64,000 nucleotides of DNA. It comes from Alteribacillus sp. YIM 98480. GTDB lineage: Bacteria; Bacillota; Bacilli; Bacillales; Marinococcaceae. The DNA lies in assembly GCF_009765375.1 (NCBI RefSeq), contig NZ_VTOK01000020.1:1-64000 (forward strand). The letters run 5' to 3'. The notes below the pieces were generated by a model, which saw only the letters and a list, made by a program, of their open reading frames with translations, searched no databases and was not told the DNA's origin. The translations under genes and the position numbers were made by a program. This document shows, piece by piece, positions 20,172 to 31,604 of this stretch; within the stretch, counting starts at the first letter, position 1, and every line of letters starts with the position of its first letter.

Positions 20172-20597
20172 GTGGCTAAAAAAGTCGAGAAAGTAGTTAA
20201 GCTTCAAATTCCTGCCGGCAAAGCTAATCCGGCTCCGCCAGTTGGACCTGCATTAGGTCAAGCAGGTGTTAATATTATGGGATTTTGTAAAGAATTTAAC
20301 GCTCGTACTTCAGATCAAGCAGGTATGATCATTCCTGTAGAGATTTCAGTATATGAAGACCGTTCGTTTACTTTTATTACAAAAACACCACCTGCAGCTG
20401 TACTTCTTAAAAAGGCAGCAGGCGTGGAGAGCGGTTCTGGAGAACCAAACCGCAATAAAGTGGCTACGGTAAAGCGTGATCAAGTACGTGAGATTGCTGA
20501 AACGAAAATGCCGGATCTTAATGCGGCTGATGTTGATGCAGCGATGCGTATGGTAGAAGGTACAGCACGTAGTATGGGAATTACAGTAGAGGACTAA
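20172..20597 (+). CDS. rplK: 50S ribosomal protein L11
   Basis: L11 forms the GTPase-associated centre with 23S rRNA and is needed for the stringent response. Starting at GTG 20172 gives 141 residues, the exact family length, with AAGGAGGTG upstream. [21 protein letters not shown] is the N-terminal signature region (positions about 10-30). The C-terminal rRNA-binding part has [14 protein letters not shown]. The 164-nt gap before it carries a possible hairpin ending in CCCCTTTTT near 20078-20111. Confidence 0.97.
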   Translation: MAKKVEKVVKLQIPAGKANPAPPVGPALGQAGVNIMGFCKEFNARTSDQAGMIIPVEISVYEDRSFTFITKTPPAAVLLKKAAGVESGSGEPNRNKVATVKRDQVREIAETKMPDLNAADVDAAMRMVEGTARSMGITVED

Positions 20598-20611
20598 TGA
20601 ATGCCTTGCCT

Positions 20612-20661
20612 AAGGTTGCGACTGCCGTTCCGTATGGGGCGGATGCCTTGTTCGCAACCTT
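20612..20661 (+). promoter_or_regulatory. Hairpin between rplK and rplA (possible L1 control site)
   Basis: AAGGTTGCG (20612-20620) pairs with CGCAACCTT (20653-20661). The element carries ATGCCTTG inside its 3' half, and the same octamer occurs just before the stem. It lies in the rplK-rplA gap before the rplA SD. Binding by L1 is a guess. Confidence 0.45.
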
Positions 20662-20711
20662 TAATAGTGGGAGGTCTAACCGCTAAAACCACAAACGAGG
20701 AGGAAATGAAA

Positions 20712-21410
20712 TTGGCTAAAAAAGGTAAAAAGTATCAAGATGCTGTAGCGCTTGTTGACCGTGAACAGCAATATAATGCCGAAGAAGCCATAGAACTTGT
20801 GAAAAAAACATCTATTGCAAAATTCGATGAGACAGTAGAAATTGCTGCACGTCTTGGAGTGGATCCTCGAAAAAACGACCAGCAAATCCGCGGAGCAGTT
20901 GTACTCCCGCACGGTACTGGTAAAACACAGCGTGTTCTCGTTTTTGCAAAAGGGGATAAAGCGCAAGAAGCAGAAGCTGCTGGGGCTGACTATGTAGGAG
21001 AAGAAGATCTTGTGAATAAAGTTCAACAAGGTTGGTTTGACTTTGATGTAGTTGTTGCCACCCCTGATATGATGGCTCAAGTTGGTAAACTCGGTAAGAC
21101 ATTGGGACCAAAAGGTCTTATGCCAAACCCTAAAACAGGTACTGTAACAATGGACGTTACAAAAGCAGTTGAGGAAATTAAAGCAGGTAAAGTGGAATAC
21201 CGTGTAGATAAATCCGGAAATATCCATGCACCAATTGGTAAAGTATCTTTTGATACTGATAAGCTGGTTGAGAACTTCAACACGCTAATTGACACGTTAG
21301 TAAAGGCGAAGCCAGCCGCTGCTAAAGGCACTTACATGAAAAATGTTGCTGTAGCCTCTACAATGGGGCCGGGGGTAAAAGTAAGTACCTCAACCCTTAA
21401 TTTAAAATAA
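20712..21410 (+). CDS. rplA: 50S ribosomal protein L1
   Basis: L1 forms the mobile L1 stalk that moves tRNA out of the E site, and represses its own operon in many bacteria. The start at TTG 20712 ([11 protein letters not shown]) gives 232 residues, the family length, at 8 nt from GAGGAGG. An ATG two codons earlier is only 2 nt from the SD. The signature [19 protein letters not shown]-like segment lies near residue 125. The open frame extends to 20601, but without a ribosome-binding site. Confidence 0.97.
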   Translation: MAKKGKKYQDAVALVDREQQYNAEEAIELVKKTSIAKFDETVEIAARLGVDPRKNDQQIRGAVVLPHGTGKTQRVLVFAKGDKAQEAEAAGADYVGEEDLVNKVQQGWFDFDVVVATPDMMAQVGKLGKTLGPKGLMPNPKTGTVTMDVTKAVEEIKAGKVEYRVDKSGNIHAPIGKVSFDTDKLVENFNTLIDTLVKAKPAAAKGTYMKNVAVASTMGPGVKVSTSTLNLK

Positions 21411-21413
21411 TTG

Positions 21414-21442
21414 TTGACGAAAGCTGCAGATACCGCTATACT
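21414..21442 (+). promoter_or_regulatory. sigma-A promoter of rplJ-rplL
   Basis: TTGACG (21414-21419), a 17-bp spacer and TATACT (21437-21442). The -10 box lies inside a perfect 9-bp inverted repeat (21432-21452). Confidence 0.85.
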
Positions 21443-21463
21443 ATATAGCGGTGTCGAAGCTTT
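21420..21463 (+). terminator. Long hairpin overlapping the rplJ promoter
   Basis: GATACCGCTATA pairs with TATAGCGGTGTC around CTA, and outside this AAAGCT pairs with AGCTTT. Only TTT follows, so it is at best a weak terminator of rplA. It forms only in RNA read through from upstream, not in RNA started at the rplJ promoter. Confidence 0.5.
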
Positions 21464-21480
21464 GGATAAAATATAAATGT

Positions 21481-21618
21481 TTACCGCAGACAGCAGGTGC
21501 GCTTGCCGCTTAATTTCCTGCCGAGGTAGTTTTCGACATACTCTCGTTCGTTGCTAGGGGAGAGTGTGTATATATTGAGAACAAACCTTCATGTCTGCGA
21601 ACATGAAGGTTTTTTATG
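21481..21618 (+). promoter_or_regulatory. L10 leader (ribosomal protein autoregulation)
   Basis: The leader holds the 'cagacagcaggtgcg' and 'cctgccgagg' elements typical of the Firmicutes L10 leader. It is followed by a terminator in which AACCTTCATGT pairs with ACATGAAGGTT, then TTTTT (21584-21614). The L10(L7/L12) complex is known to bind such leaders and favour termination. Confidence 0.85.
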
Positions 21619-21687
21619 ATTTCATAAGAGGTCATAAAACACCATCTGTTTGCGGAACGTCATAAATGAGAGCAGGAGGTGTGACAG

Positions 21688-22188
21688 TTGAGCAAAGTAA
21701 TCGAACAAAAACAAAGTGTTGTTCAAGAAATTGCAGAAAAACTTGAGAACAGTGTTTCTACTGTTGTAGTTGATTATCGTGGCTTGGATGTTGCTGAAGC
21801 AACAGAATTACGTAAGCAGCTTCGTGAAGCAGGCGTTGACTTTAAAGTGTACAAAAACACAATGGTTCGTCGTGCTACAGAAAAAACCAACCTAACAGAA
21901 CTTGATGAATTTCTTGTTGGACCTACAGCAGTAGCTACAAGTACTGAGGATGTAGTTGCTCCGGCGAAGGTTCTTAACAATTTTGCTAAGGACCACGAAC
22001 AGCTGGAAATTAAAACAGGTGTCATTGAAGGTCGCGTAGCTTCCTTAGAAGAAATCAAGGAACTTGCGAGTCTTCCTTCTCACGACGGTTTGGTTTCCAT
22101 GTTTCTCAATGTTCTTCAAGCGCCAATCCGCAACTTTGCGTTGGCTTCTAAAGCAGTTGCTGATCAAAAAGAAGAAGAAGGCGCATAA
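21688..22188 (+). CDS. rplJ: 50S ribosomal protein L10
   Basis: L10 anchors L7/L12 dimers to the ribosomal stalk. The 166-residue protein has the rRNA-binding N-terminus ([21 protein letters not shown], about residues 28-48) and [12 protein letters not shown]. Its C-terminal helix binds L7/L12. The start is TTG with AGGAGGTG at normal distance. It follows the L10 leader and precedes rplL by 72 nt. Confidence 0.97.
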   Translation: MSKVIEQKQSVVQEIAEKLENSVSTVVVDYRGLDVAEATELRKQLREAGVDFKVYKNTMVRRATEKTNLTELDEFLVGPTAVATSTEDVVAPAKVLNNFAKDHEQLEIKTGVIEGRVASLEEIKELASLPSHDGLVSMFLNVLQAPIRNFALASKAVADQKEEEGA

Positions 22189-22260
22189 GCAAAACGTTAT
22201 ACAGATCCACATTTGTCACGTGTTTTAGAATAAAATTATTATTTAAGGAGGATCAACACA

Positions 22261-22623
22261 ATGAGTAAAGAACAAATCATTGATGCGATCAAAGAAATGT
22301 CCGTTCTTGAATTGAACGATCTTGTAAAAGCAATTGAAGAAGAATTTGGTGTAACAGCAGCAGCTCCTGTAGCAGTTGCTGGCGGCGGTGCAGCAGAAGC
22401 TGAAGAAGAACAAACTGAATTTGACGTGGTTCTTGAAGAAGCAGGTGCTTCTAAGATCAACGTTATCAAAGTTGTTCGTGAAATTACTGGTCTTGGCTTG
22501 AAAGAAGCTAAAGCTCTAGTAGATGGAGCGCCAGAAACAATTAAAGAAGGCGTTGAAAAAGAAGAAGCAGAAGAGCTTAAAGGTAAGCTTGAAGAAGCAG
22601 GCGCTAAGATCGAACTTAAGTAA
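22261..22623 (+). CDS. rplL: 50S ribosomal protein L7/L12
   Basis: This is the acidic stalk protein that recruits translation GTPases. The 120 residues show the N-terminal dimerisation domain (to about 30), an Ala/Gly-rich hinge ([18 protein letters not shown], 36-53), and a C-terminal factor-binding domain with [27 protein letters not shown] stands before the ATG. A strong terminator follows, so rplJ-rplL form their own transcription unit. Confidence 0.98.
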   Translation: MSKEQIIDAIKEMSVLELNDLVKAIEEEFGVTAAAPVAVAGGGAAEAEEEQTEFDVVLEEAGASKINVIKVVREITGLGLKEAKALVDGAPETIKEGVEKEEAEELKGKLEEAGAKIELK

Positions 22624-22632
22624 ATTGAAGCT

Positions 22633-22670
22633 AAAGAGCTTTCTCTATTCGTTAGAGAAGGCTCTTTTTT
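22633..22670 (+). terminator. Terminator of rplJ-rplL
   Basis: AAAGAGC and GCTCTTT form the base, TTCTCTA and TAGAGAA the upper stem, followed by TTTTT. Confidence 0.93.
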
Positions 22671-22675
22671 AAAAG

Positions 22676-22832
22676 ATAAGAAATTATAAATATTTGGCGT
22701 TTTTGATGTCTAGCGCAAGCGCCTACTCGCTCGAGATTCCTTCGGTTCGTCAATGGAAAGCAAAGATCAGCTTTCCATATGCCGACCCTCCAGGACTTGT
22801 CGCTCGTGAGCAAGGCGCTTGCGCTTTTCTTA
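22676..22832 (+). repeat. Dispersed palindromic repeat, copy 2 of 3
   Basis: Near-identical to 304-460 and 56500-56657, with the same inverted ends and the same paired AGCGCAAGCGCCT / AGGCGCTTGCGCT arms. It begins within about six bases of the rplL terminator T-tract, in the same direction as rplL. Left flank 'taaaaga' and right flank 'cactatg' show no obvious target-site duplication. Confidence 0.92.
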
Positions 22833-22991
22833 CACTATGAAAAACTTTTATGGAAATAAAGATTACTTTTCTTATTAAGATTGTTTGGGATTATTGACGA
22901 CTTTTTTATGCTGCAGCAAGCGATTTTACCAAGCTGTGTTATTGAGTGATGAAACGGAAAGAAAACAATGAACAAAGAAGGACGTGGAAAA

Positions 22992-23591
22992 ATGAGCAGT
23001 CATTATTTTGATAAATCGCCTGATAAAGAAAGCGAAGAGAGGAAAATAAAGAGTTACCTTCGCGGGAAAAACTTGACTTTCACGAGCGATCATTCCGTTT
23101 TTTCAAAAAGAGAAGTGGATTTTGGGAGCAAAACACTGTTAGAAGCTTTTGATTGGCCTGATGCCCAAGGCGACATTTTAGATATTGGCTGTGGCTATGG
23201 CCCGATTGGAATTACTCTTGCTAAAGAGACAGAACGAACAGTATGGTTAGCAGATGTGAATCAACGAGCTGTTTCGCTTTCGAAAAAAAATGCAGCCCAT
23301 TATGGTCTTCAAAACATTAAAATAGTTGAAAGTGATCTGTTTTCTGCAATTCCGGCAAGTGATTTTGCTGCAATAGTAACGAACCCGCCAATAAGAGCAG
23401 GGAAGAAAGTAATTCATTCCTTGTTTGATCAAGCTCATGCACATTTGCAAAAAGGCGGGGAGTTCTGGGTAGTGATTCAAAAAAAACAGGGGGCGCCATC
23501 GGCAAAAGAAAAATTAGACTCTCTTTTTTTAAATGTAGAAACTGTTAAAAAAAATAAAGGATATTATATTTTTTGTTCAAAGAAAAGTTGA
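22992..23591 (+). CDS. ybxB: Class I SAM-dependent methyltransferase YbxB (RsmC-like)
   Basis: The 199-residue protein has the SAM-binding motif DILDIGCGYGPIG near residue 60 and the substrate motif TNPPIRAGK near residue 130. NPPIRAGK is typical of RsmC/RlmG-type guanine-N2 rRNA methyltransferases. The target is not established, so rRNA is inference from the family. In B. subtilis the orthologue also sits between rplL and rpoB. The start at 22992 (MSSHYF) agrees with homologues and lies 10 nt after AAGGA; an ATG at 22968 is weaker. Confidence 0.93.
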   Translation: MSSHYFDKSPDKESEERKIKSYLRGKNLTFTSDHSVFSKREVDFGSKTLLEAFDWPDAQGDILDIGCGYGPIGITLAKETERTVWLADVNQRAVSLSKKNAAHYGLQNIKIVESDLFSAIPASDFAAIVTNPPIRAGKKVIHSLFDQAHAHLQKGGEFWVVIQKKQGAPSAKEKLDSLFLNVETVKKNKGYYIFCSKKS

Positions 23592-23944
23592 CCGTCCTGC
23601 TTTTTTGTGTTATTGTTATTTAATGCGTATAAGTATCCGATTGGATATAATACATTTTTACGTCCGCTCTATATTTTTCATACCAAAATCATGTATAAAA
23701 AAGGCAGGAACAGGGAAAAATAATATAATCAGCCTGACAGTTGGAAAATAGTGGTTCTTTTTTTAGAAGAAACCATTTTTTTCTTTGTACGAAAAAGAAG
23801 GGTCGGGCACTAAAAGATGGAGAAAACATAATCGATTCTATTTCTTGGGATCAGTTATGTTTCTATATTTTTGGCAGCCGCCTTGGGTATACTGCCTGTC
23901 GAAAAGATAGGTGGACACTATGCGATATTTAAGGGGTGACTCAG
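23592..23944 (+). promoter_or_regulatory. rpoB leader region with attenuator-like hairpin
   Basis: This 350-nt region has two TATAAT boxes (23646-23651 and 23724-23729), neither with a good -35. At 23749-23783 a hairpin (GTGGTTCTT with GAAGAAACCA) ends in seven T. The hairpin would terminate or attenuate transcripts before rpoB. An open frame through 23741-23932 has no ribosome-binding site and no recognisable product. Confidence 0.5.
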
Positions 23945-26900
23945 TTGACAGGTCAACTTATTCAGTTTGGACGCCACCGCCACAGAAGAAGCTATGCAAG
24001 AATCAACGAAGTATTGGACCTTCCAAACTTAATTGAAATTCAAACAGCTTCCTATCAATGGTTTCTTGATGAGGGTATTCGTGAAATGTTTCAGGACATC
24101 TCTCCCATCGAAGATTTCACGGGTAATTTGGTTCTTGAGTTTATTGATTACAGCCTTGGTGAGCCGAAGTATTCTATTGACGAATCCAAGGAAAGAGACG
24201 TTACGTATTCTGCGCCTTTGCGAGTGAAAGTTCGTCTTATGAATAAAGAGACCGGTGAAGTGAAAGAGCAGGAAGTATTCATGGGAGATTTCCCTCTTAT
24301 GACTGATACCGGCACCTTTATTATTAATGGGGCAGAGCGGGTTATTGTTTCTCAGCTTGTACGTTCACCGAGCGTTTATTTTAACAAAAAAACGGACAAG
24401 AACGGTAAAAGAGGATACACAGCTACGGTGATACCGAACCGGGGTGCATGGCTGGAATTAGAAACCGATGCTAAAGACATCGTATATGTCAGAATAGACC
24501 GTACCAGAAAACTGCCTGTTACGGTGCTCTTGCGTGCGCTTGGATTCGGGTCTGATCAAGAGATCATTGATTTGCTTGGTGAAGATGAGTACTTACGCAA
24601 CACATTGGAAAAAGATAATACCGAAGGAACAGAAAAAGCATTGTTGGAAATTTATGAGCGCCTTCGTCCTGGAGAGCCTCCAACCGTCGAAAGTGCAAAA
24701 AGTTTATTAGAAACAAGATTTTTTGATCCTAAACGGTATGACTTAGCAAATGTTGGTCGTTATAAGGTAAATAAAAAGCTTCATATTAAAAATCGTCTTT
24801 TTAACCAACGTTTAGCTGAAACCCTGGCTGATCCTGAAACAGGGGAAGTTCTTGCTGAGGAAGGCGCTGTTTTAGATCGGAGAACGCTCGATCGTCTTCT
24901 TCCTTATTTAGAGAACAACCTTGGATTTAAACGCTATACGGTTTCGGGAGGCGTTGTAGAAGAAGCTGACCTTGACGTTCAATCTATAAAAATATATCCG
25001 CCAGAAGAACAGGAAGAAGAAAAAGTTATTAACGTTATTAGTAATGGCAATATTGAACGCAATATCAAAAATATTATGCCAGAAGATATCATTTCTTCTA
25101 TTAACTATTTCTTCAACCTGCTTCATGGTGTTGGTTTAACAGATGATATAGACCACTTAGGTAACCGCCGCCTCCGTTCTGTCGGTGAGTTATTACAAAA
25201 TCAATTCCGAATTGGCCTATCTCGTATGGAAAGAGTCGTTCGTGAACGCATGTCGATTCAAGATCCAAGTGCGATTACTCCGCAGGCTCTTATCAATATT
25301 CGCCCAGTGATCGCTTCTATTAAAGAGTTTTTCGGAAGCTCTCAGCTTTCTCAGTTTATGGATCAAACCAATCCGCTCGCTGAGCTTACCCATAAACGAC
25401 GCTTATCAGCACTTGGGCCTGGTGGTTTGACAAGAGAGAGAGCAGGGTTTGAAGTTCGTGACGTCCACTATTCTCACTACGGGCGCATGTGTCCTATTGA
25501 AACACCGGAAGGGCCTAACATTGGTCTTATTAACTCACTATCAAGTTATGCAAAAGTTAATGAGTTCGGTTTCATTGAAACGGCATATCGCCGGGTAGAC
25601 CATGAAAAAGGCCAAGTTACCGAAGAATGTGATTATTTAACTGCAGATGAAGAAGATAATTATGTTGTAGCTCAAGCAAACGCTAAGCTAAACGAAGATG
25701 GTTCATTTGCAGATGATAATATTATTGCCCGCTTCCGAGGAGAAAACACAATTGTTCCTAAGGAAAAAATTGACTACATGGATGTTTCTCCTAAGCAGGT
25801 AGTTTCTGCAGCTACTGCATGTATTCCTTTCTTGGAAAACGATGACTCTAACCGTGCTTTAATGGGAGCTAACATGCAGCGTCAAGCTGTACCGCTGCTT
25901 GAACCGGAAGCTCCGTTAGTAGGTACGGGTATGGAATATGTATCTGCTAGAGACTCTGGGGCAGCTATTGTAGCCAAAACAAGAGGTGTGGTAGAGCGTG
26001 TTACAGCTCGTGAGATTTGGCTGCGGCGCATAGAAGAAGTAGACGGAAAAGAAATAGAAACAGACATTGATAAATACAAAATGTCTAAATATATTCGTTC
26101 TAACCAAGGAACAAGTTATAACCAACGTCCGATTGTCAGCGAAGGCGACCGAATTGAAAAAGGAGAAGTACTCGGCGATGGACCTTCCATGGATAAAGGA
26201 GAAATGGCACTCGGCCGCAACGTGCTAGTTGGGTTTATGACCTGGGATGGTTATAACTATGAGGATGCGATTATATTAAGTGAACGTTTAGTTAAAGATG
26301 ATGTATATACTTCCGTACACATTGAAGAATATGAATCAGAAGCTCGAGACACCAAACTTGGACCGGAAGAAATCACACGTGATATACCGAATGTAAGTGA
26401 AGAAGCATTAAAGAATTTAGATGATCGCGGCATTATCCGGGTCGGTGCAGAAGTAAAAGATGGAGATATTCTAGTTGGAAAAGTAACACCGAAAGGGATG
26501 ACCGAACTTACAGCTGAAGAGCGCCTCCTTCACGCAATATTTGGTGAAAAAGCAAGAGAAGTACGGGACACTTCATTGAGAGTTCCGCACGGCGCAGACG
26601 GCATTGTGCTTGATGTCAAAATCTTTAACCGCGAAGATGGAGATGAACTCCCTCCTGGGGTGAACCAGTTAGTTCGCGTTTATCTCGTGCAAAAGCGTAA
26701 GATTCACGAAGGAGATAAAATGGCTGGGCGCCACGGAAACAAAGGTGTTATTTCAAGAATTTTACCAGAAGAAGACATGCCTTATCTTCCTGATGGAACA
26801 CCTATTGAAATCATGTTAAACCCGCTTGGGGTTCCATCCCGTATGAATATAGGCCAGGTTCTTGAACTGCACTTGGGAATGGCTGCTCGCTCTTTAAATC

Positions 26901-27484
26901 TTCATATGGCAACACCGGTATTTGACGGTGCTAGAGAAGAAGACGTATGGGAAACTCTAGAGGAAGCAGGAATTGCTCGCGATGGTAAAACTGTTCTCTA
27001 CGACGGACGGACAGGAGAACCTTTTGACAGCCGTGTTTCTGTTGGGGTTATGTACATGATTAAACTTGCTCATATGGTTGACGATAAACTTCACGCGCGC
27101 TCCACTGGTCCATACTCCCTTGTTACGCAGCAGCCTCTTGGCGGTAAAGCCCAGTTTGGCGGTCAGCGTTTCGGTGAGATGGAGGTTTGGGCCCTTGAAG
27201 CATACGGCGCAGCCTATACTCTACAAGAAATTTTGACAGTGAAATCAGATGACGTCGTCGGTCGGGTGAAGACGTACGAGTCAATTGTAAAAGGTGAAAA
27301 TGTACCGGAACCAGGAGTACCTGAATCTTTTAAAGTGCTGATCAAAGAACTTCAAAGTCTTGGTATGGACGTTAAGATGCTGTCTAGTACCGAGGAAGAA
27401 ATCGAAATGAAAGAACTCGATGATGAAGACGAACAATCCAGCGATAAATTAAATTTAAAAATGGAGTCCAGTGAAAACGCCTAA
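23945..27484 (+). CDS. rpoB: DNA-directed RNA polymerase subunit beta
   Basis: RpoB forms one jaw of RNA polymerase. Starting at TTG 23945 ([12 protein letters not shown]) gives 1179 residues and lies 6 nt after AAGGGGTG. A GTG at 23936 would overlap that SD and is less likely; B. subtilis also uses TTG. The rifampicin pocket reads [29 protein letters not shown] in the wild-type form (split across about residues 463-491). The C-terminus holds the [10 protein letters not shown] and [23 protein letters not shown]-like core segments and ends in a short acidic tail. Confidence 0.98.
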   Translation: MTGQLIQFGRHRHRRSYARINEVLDLPNLIEIQTASYQWFLDEGIREMFQDISPIEDFTGNLVLEFIDYSLGEPKYSIDESKERDVTYSAPLRVKVRLMNKETGEVKEQEVFMGDFPLMTDTGTFIINGAERVIVSQLVRSPSVYFNKKTDKNGKRGYTATVIPNRGAWLELETDAKDIVYVRIDRTRKLPVTVLLRALGFGSDQEIIDLLGEDEYLRNTLEKDNTEGTEKALLEIYERLRPGEPPTVESAKSLLETRFFDPKRYDLANVGRYKVNKKLHIKNRLFNQRLAETLADPETGEVLAEEGAVLDRRTLDRLLPYLENNLGFKRYTVSGGVVEEADLDVQSIKIYPPEEQEEEKVINVISNGNIERNIKNIMPEDIISSINYFFNLLHGVGLTDDIDHLGNRRLRSVGELLQNQFRIGLSRMERVVRERMSIQDPSAITPQALINIRPVIASIKEFFGSSQLSQFMDQTNPLAELTHKRRLSALGPGGLTRERAGFEVRDVHYSHYGRMCPIETPEGPNIGLINSLSSYAKVNEFGFIETAYRRVDHEKGQVTEECDYLTADEEDNYVVAQANAKLNEDGSFADDNIIARFRGENTIVPKEKIDYMDVSPKQVVSAATACIPFLENDDSNRALMGANMQRQAVPLLEPEAPLVGTGMEYVSARDSGAAIVAKTRGVVERVTAREIWLRRIEEVDGKEIETDIDKYKMSKYIRSNQGTSYNQRPIVSEGDRIEKGEVLGDGPSMDKGEMALGRNVLVGFMTWDGYNYEDAIILSERLVKDDVYTSVHIEEYESEARDTKLGPEEITRDIPNVSEEALKNLDDRGIIRVGAEVKDGDILVGKVTPKGMTELTAEERLLHAIFGEKAREVRDTSLRVPHGADGIVLDVKIFNREDGDELPPGVNQLVRVYLVQKRKIHEGDKMAGRHGNKGVISRILPEEDMPYLPDGTPIEIMLNPLGVPSRMNIGQVLELHLGMAARSLNLHMATPVFDGAREEDVWETLEEAGIARDGKTVLYDGRTGEPFDSRVSVGVMYMIKLAHMVDDKLHARSTGPYSLVTQQPLGGKAQFGGQRFGEMEVWALEAYGAAYTLQEILTVKSDDVVGRVKTYESIVKGENVPEPGVPESFKVLIKELQSLGMDVKMLSSTEEEIEMKELDDEDEQSSDKLNLKMESSENA

Positions 27485-27653
27485 AGAGAGTTCAAAGCAC
27501 AAACACTGACAAAGAAGGTTAGCAAATTTAAAGCACAGATGAAACTTCTTCCTTGAAAAAAGGGAGGGTTTCCTCTGCCCTGCTTTTCTTATACTAAAAC
27601 TTTCCCGTGCTTGTACTATTAGCTACCCAAAGTTCGAAAGGGAGGTTGACCCC

Positions 27654-30600
27654 TTGATTGATGTGAATAATTTTGAATACATGAAAATCGGTTTGGCATC
27701 GCCGGATAAAATTCGTTCGTGGTCCCGCGGAGAAGTCAAGAAGCCCGAGACCATTAACTACCGCACATTAAAACCGGAAAAAGACGGTCTTTTTTGTGAG
27801 AGAATATTTGGTCCAACGAAAGACTGGGAATGTCATTGCGGGAAGTACAAACGAGTTCGTTATAAAGGCGTAGTATGTGATCGCTGCGGGGTGGAAGTGA
27901 CCCGTGCAAAAGTCAGACGTGAACGGATGGGCCATATTGAATTGGCTGCTCCTGTTTCTCATATCTGGTATTTCAAAGGAATCCCTAGTCGTATGGGACT
28001 GGTGCTGGATATGTCCCCGAGATCACTTGAAGAAGTGATTTATTTCGCTTCCTATGTAGTAACAGATACAGGGGAGACTCCACTAGAATACAAACAATTA
28101 CTTTCTGAAAAAGAGTATCGTTCCTATTATGATAAATATGGACGTGGTTTTTCTGCTCAAATGGGAGCAGAAGCTATCCGTAAACTTTTGCAAGATATTG
28201 ATTTAGATAAAGAAGTGAAGATTCTCAAAGACGAGTTAGAAACAGCTCAAGGTCAAAGAAGAACTCGTGCTATCAAACGCTTGGAAGTTTTAGAGTCCTT
28301 CCGTAATTCAGGGAACCATCCTTCATGGATGATTTTAGATGTTCTTCCGGTAATCCCTCCTGAATTGCGCCCAATGGTACAACTTGACGGCGGACGTTTT
28401 GCGACGTCTGATTTGAATGACTTGTACCGCCGCGTCATAAACCGAAACAACAGGTTGAAGCGTCTGCTTGACTTGGGGGCTCCAAACATCATTGTACAAA
28501 ATGAAAAACGGATGCTTCAGGAAGCAGTTGATGCGTTGATTGATAATGGCCGCCGCGGCCGTCCGGTTACTGGACCTGGAAATCGTCCTCTGAAATCTCT
28601 TTCTCATATGTTAAAGGGAAAGCAAGGTCGTTTTCGTCAAAACCTTCTTGGTAAACGTGTAGACTATTCAGGTCGTTCTGTTATTGTTGTAGGTCCAGCA
28701 TTGAAAATGTACCAATGCGGCCTTCCTAAAGAAATGGCTCTCGAGTTATTTAAGCCTTTTGTGATGAAAGAACTTGTCAGCAGAGGCTTGGCTCATAATA
28801 TTAAGAGTGCGAAACGTAAAGTCGAACGTGTCCATCCTGAAGTGTGGGACGTCCTTGAAGAAGTAATTAAAGAACATCCAGTACTTCTTAACCGTGCACC
28901 AACATTACACCGTCTTGGTATTCAGGCTTTTGAACCAACGCTGGTAGAAGGCCGGGCTGTTAAACTTCATCCGCTCGTATGTACAGCATATAATGCGGAC
29001 TTTGACGGCGACCAAATGGCTGTTCACGTGCCTCTATCTGCAGAAGCTCAAGCTGAGGCTCGTATATTAATGCTTGCTGCTCAAAACATTTTGAATCCAA
29101 AGGACGGAAAACCAGTTGTAACACCTTCTCAGGACATGGTTCTTGGTAACTACTACCTTACGCTGGAAAGAGCTGGGGCAGTAGGGGAAGGATCAATATT
29201 TAAAGATACGAATGAGGCTTTAACTGCTTATCAAAATGGATATGTGCATTTACACAGCAGAGTCGCTATTCCTGTATCATCTTTATCAAAAACGAACTTT
29301 ACGGAAGAGCAAAACAAGAAATTGCTTCTTACAACCGTAGGGAAAATTATATTCAACGAAATACTCCCTACATCTTTCCCATATATAAACGAACCAACAG
29401 CTACCAATTTGGAAGAGCACATACCTGAAAAATATATCGTACCGACGACGGCTGATATTAAAAAGGAATTTGAAAATCGAGAAACGGTTCTTCCATTTAA
29501 AAAAGGATTTTTGGGAGATATAATCGCAGAAGTCTTTAAGAACTTCCAGATTATTGAAACTTCTAAAATGCTTGACCGTATGAAAGACCTAGGGTTTTAC
29601 TATTCTACCAAAGCCGGTATAACAGTTGGTATTTCAGATATTGTTGTTTTAGGTGACAAGCAAGTAATTCTAGATGATGCAGAAGAAAAAGTAGAACGTG
29701 TAATGAAGCAGTTCCGCCGCGGTCTTATTACAGAAGAAGAGCGTTACAATAAAGTGATTTCTATTTGGAGTGAAGCCAAAGACACTATTCAAGATAAATT
29801 GATGGGAACACTAGATAAAACGAACCCTATCTTTATGATGAGTGATTCTGGGGCTCGTGGTAACGCATCAAACTTCACTCAGCTTGCTGGAATGCGCGGA
29901 CTGATGGCTAATCCATCAGGACGTATTATTGAACTTCCAATCAAGTCAAGTTTCCGTGAAGGATTAACAGTACTCGAATACTTTATTTCTACTCACGGTG
30001 CCAGAAAAGGTCTTGCAGATACAGCTCTTAAAACGGCAGACTCAGGTTACCTTACCCGCCGCCTTGTGGATGTTGCTCAAGACGTCATCGTTCGTGAAGA
30101 TGATTGTGGTACTGATAGAGGCCTTGACGTTCAAGCTCTTCGAGAAGGAAATGAAGTTATCGAACATCTTCAGGACCGCCTAATCGGCCGTGTACTGTTT
30201 AAAACAGTCCGCAATCCCGAAACGAACGAAGTGCTGGCTAAAAAAGGTGAATTAATTAACGAAGACAAGGCAAAACTTATTGAAGAAGCTGGCGTAGAAA
30301 ACGTCACAATTCGCTCTGTCTTCACGTGTGATACCCGGCACGGCGTTTGTAAAAAATGTTACGGGAAAAACCTTGCTACTGGTGCCGATGTAGAAGTTGG
30401 AGAAGCAGTAGGCATTATTGCAGCCCAATCTATCGGTGAACCGGGAACGCAGCTTACCATGCGTACGTTCCATACGGGCGGGGTAGCAGGAGACGATATC
30501 ACACAAGGTCTTCCTAGGATTCAAGAGCTGTTTGAAGCACGTAATCCAAAAGGTCAGGCTGTCATCTCTGAATTATCAGGTGAAATTGTAGATATTAAAG

Positions 30601-31274
30601 AGCTGAATGATAAAAAAGAAATTACCGTACAGGGAAATCTTGAGTCAAGAAGCTACACTACTCCATTTGGAGCTCGTTTGAAAGTAGAGCTAGGAGAGCG
30701 GATTGTTGCTGGCCAGCCTCTAACAGAGGGTTCTATCGATCCAAAAGAATTGATCAAGGTTACTGGTCTGCAAGCTGTTCAAGAGTATCTATTAAAAGAA
30801 GTACAAAAGGTATACAGTATGCAAGGGGTTGAAATCGGCGACAAACACGTGGAAGTCATGGTACGCCAAATGCTGCGTAAAATACGTGTGGCAGATTCCG
30901 GAGATACAGAAGTACTTCCTGGCAGTCTCGTAGAGGTACACCACTTTGATACTGCTAATGAAAAAGTACTTGAAAATGGAGGGCGCCCTGCTGTCGGACA
31001 ACCGGTTATTCTTGGTATTACAAAAGCTTCACTTGAAACAGATTCTTTCCTCTCGGCAGCTTCCTTCCAGGAAACTACCCGTGTGTTGACAGATGCAGCA
31101 ATTAAAGGAAAGCGCGATGAGCTTGTCGGGTTGAAAGAAAACGTGATAATAGGTAAACTTGTTCCAGCCGGAACGGGTATGCAGCGTTATCGATCGTTGG
31201 AAGTGGATCTACCTGAAGAGGCATCACAAGAAACATCAGAGACGACGGGAGAAGAAGCTGTTCCACAGGAATAA
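27654..31274 (+). CDS. rpoC: DNA-directed RNA polymerase subunit beta'
   Basis: RpoC carries the catalytic magnesium site, [12 protein letters not shown] near residue 445. The N-terminal zinc ribbon has [19 protein letters not shown] (about residues 60-78). The second zinc site near residue 890 has [13 protein letters not shown]. The trigger-loop region with [11 protein letters not shown]-like sequence follows. The length of 1206 is usual for Bacillaceae. The start is TTG, 7 nt after GGGAGGT. A 169-nt gap separates it from rpoB; it holds no terminator that I can see. Confidence 0.98.
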   Translation: MIDVNNFEYMKIGLASPDKIRSWSRGEVKKPETINYRTLKPEKDGLFCERIFGPTKDWECHCGKYKRVRYKGVVCDRCGVEVTRAKVRRERMGHIELAAPVSHIWYFKGIPSRMGLVLDMSPRSLEEVIYFASYVVTDTGETPLEYKQLLSEKEYRSYYDKYGRGFSAQMGAEAIRKLLQDIDLDKEVKILKDELETAQGQRRTRAIKRLEVLESFRNSGNHPSWMILDVLPVIPPELRPMVQLDGGRFATSDLNDLYRRVINRNNRLKRLLDLGAPNIIVQNEKRMLQEAVDALIDNGRRGRPVTGPGNRPLKSLSHMLKGKQGRFRQNLLGKRVDYSGRSVIVVGPALKMYQCGLPKEMALELFKPFVMKELVSRGLAHNIKSAKRKVERVHPEVWDVLEEVIKEHPVLLNRAPTLHRLGIQAFEPTLVEGRAVKLHPLVCTAYNADFDGDQMAVHVPLSAEAQAEARILMLAAQNILNPKDGKPVVTPSQDMVLGNYYLTLERAGAVGEGSIFKDTNEALTAYQNGYVHLHSRVAIPVSSLSKTNFTEEQNKKLLLTTVGKIIFNEILPTSFPYINEPTATNLEEHIPEKYIVPTTADIKKEFENRETVLPFKKGFLGDIIAEVFKNFQIIETSKMLDRMKDLGFYYSTKAGITVGISDIVVLGDKQVILDDAEEKVERVMKQFRRGLITEEERYNKVISIWSEAKDTIQDKLMGTLDKTNPIFMMSDSGARGNASNFTQLAGMRGLMANPSGRIIELPIKSSFREGLTVLEYFISTHGARKGLADTALKTADSGYLTRRLVDVAQDVIVREDDCGTDRGLDVQALREGNEVIEHLQDRLIGRVLFKTVRNPETNEVLAKKGELINEDKAKLIEEAGVENVTIRSVFTCDTRHGVCKKCYGKNLATGADVEVGEAVGIIAAQSIGEPGTQLTMRTFHTGGVAGDDITQGLPRIQELFEARNPKGQAVISELSGEIVDIKELNDKKEITVQGNLESRSYTTPFGARLKVELGERIVAGQPLTEGSIDPKELIKVTGLQAVQEYLLKEVQKVYSMQGVEIGDKHVEVMVRQMLRKIRVADSGDTEVLPGSLVEVHHFDTANEKVLENGGRPAVGQPVILGITKASLETDSFLSAASFQETTRVLTDAAIKGKRDELVGLKENVIIGKLVPAGTGMQRYRSLEVDLPEEASQETSETTGEEAVPQE

Positions 31275-31281
31275 AATAGTG

Positions 31282-31310
31282 TTGACATCTGTAATTTACG
31301 GTGATATGCT
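31282..31310 (+). promoter_or_regulatory. sigma-A promoter of rplGB-rpsL-rpsG-fusA
   Basis: TTGACA (31282-31287), a 17-bp spacer and TATGCT (31305-31310), starting 7 nt after the rpoC stop. It gives the str operon its own promoter. Confidence 0.82.
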
Positions 31311-31351
31311 ATCAAAGTGTGCCTAACTCCCTGTGCTTTGGAGGATATAGA

Positions 31352-31603
31352 ATGTCTTATGAAAAAGTATCACAGGCGGCTGAGGTTTTAATAGGAACGA
31401 AGCAAACGTTAAAAGCTCTGGAGTCGAACTCCGTCCAATCAATCATAGTCGCTGATGATGCAGAGAACAGGGTTATTAATAAAGTCCTTCTCGCAGCGGA
31501 AGCAAAAGGAGTACCGATTCACACAGTAGATTCTATGCGTAAGCTTGGTAAAGCTTGTGGAATTGATGTTGGAGCAGCTGCGGTTGCGTTAAAAAAGCAA
31601 TGA
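31352..31603 (+). CDS. rplGB: L7Ae-family K-turn RNA-binding protein
   Basis: This 83-residue protein (YbxF type) belongs to the L7Ae/L30e family, which binds kink-turn RNA. The fold is visible in [19 protein letters not shown] and SIIVADDAE, and in the final [17 protein letters not shown]. The start at 31352 (MSYEKV) follows GGAGG; the open frame reaches further left without a ribosome-binding site. In B. subtilis the orthologue lies in the same place between rpoC and rpsL. Its physiological RNA partner is not settled. Confidence 0.94.
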   Translation: MSYEKVSQAAEVLIGTKQTLKALESNSVQSIIVADDAENRVINKVLLAAEAKGVPIHTVDSMRKLGKACGIDVGAAAVALKKQ

Positions 31604-31604
31604 T

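Noticed and set aside
23741-23932. Small open frame before rpoB
   Set aside because: No ribosome-binding site, low-complexity start through a hairpin and T-run, and no family likeness.
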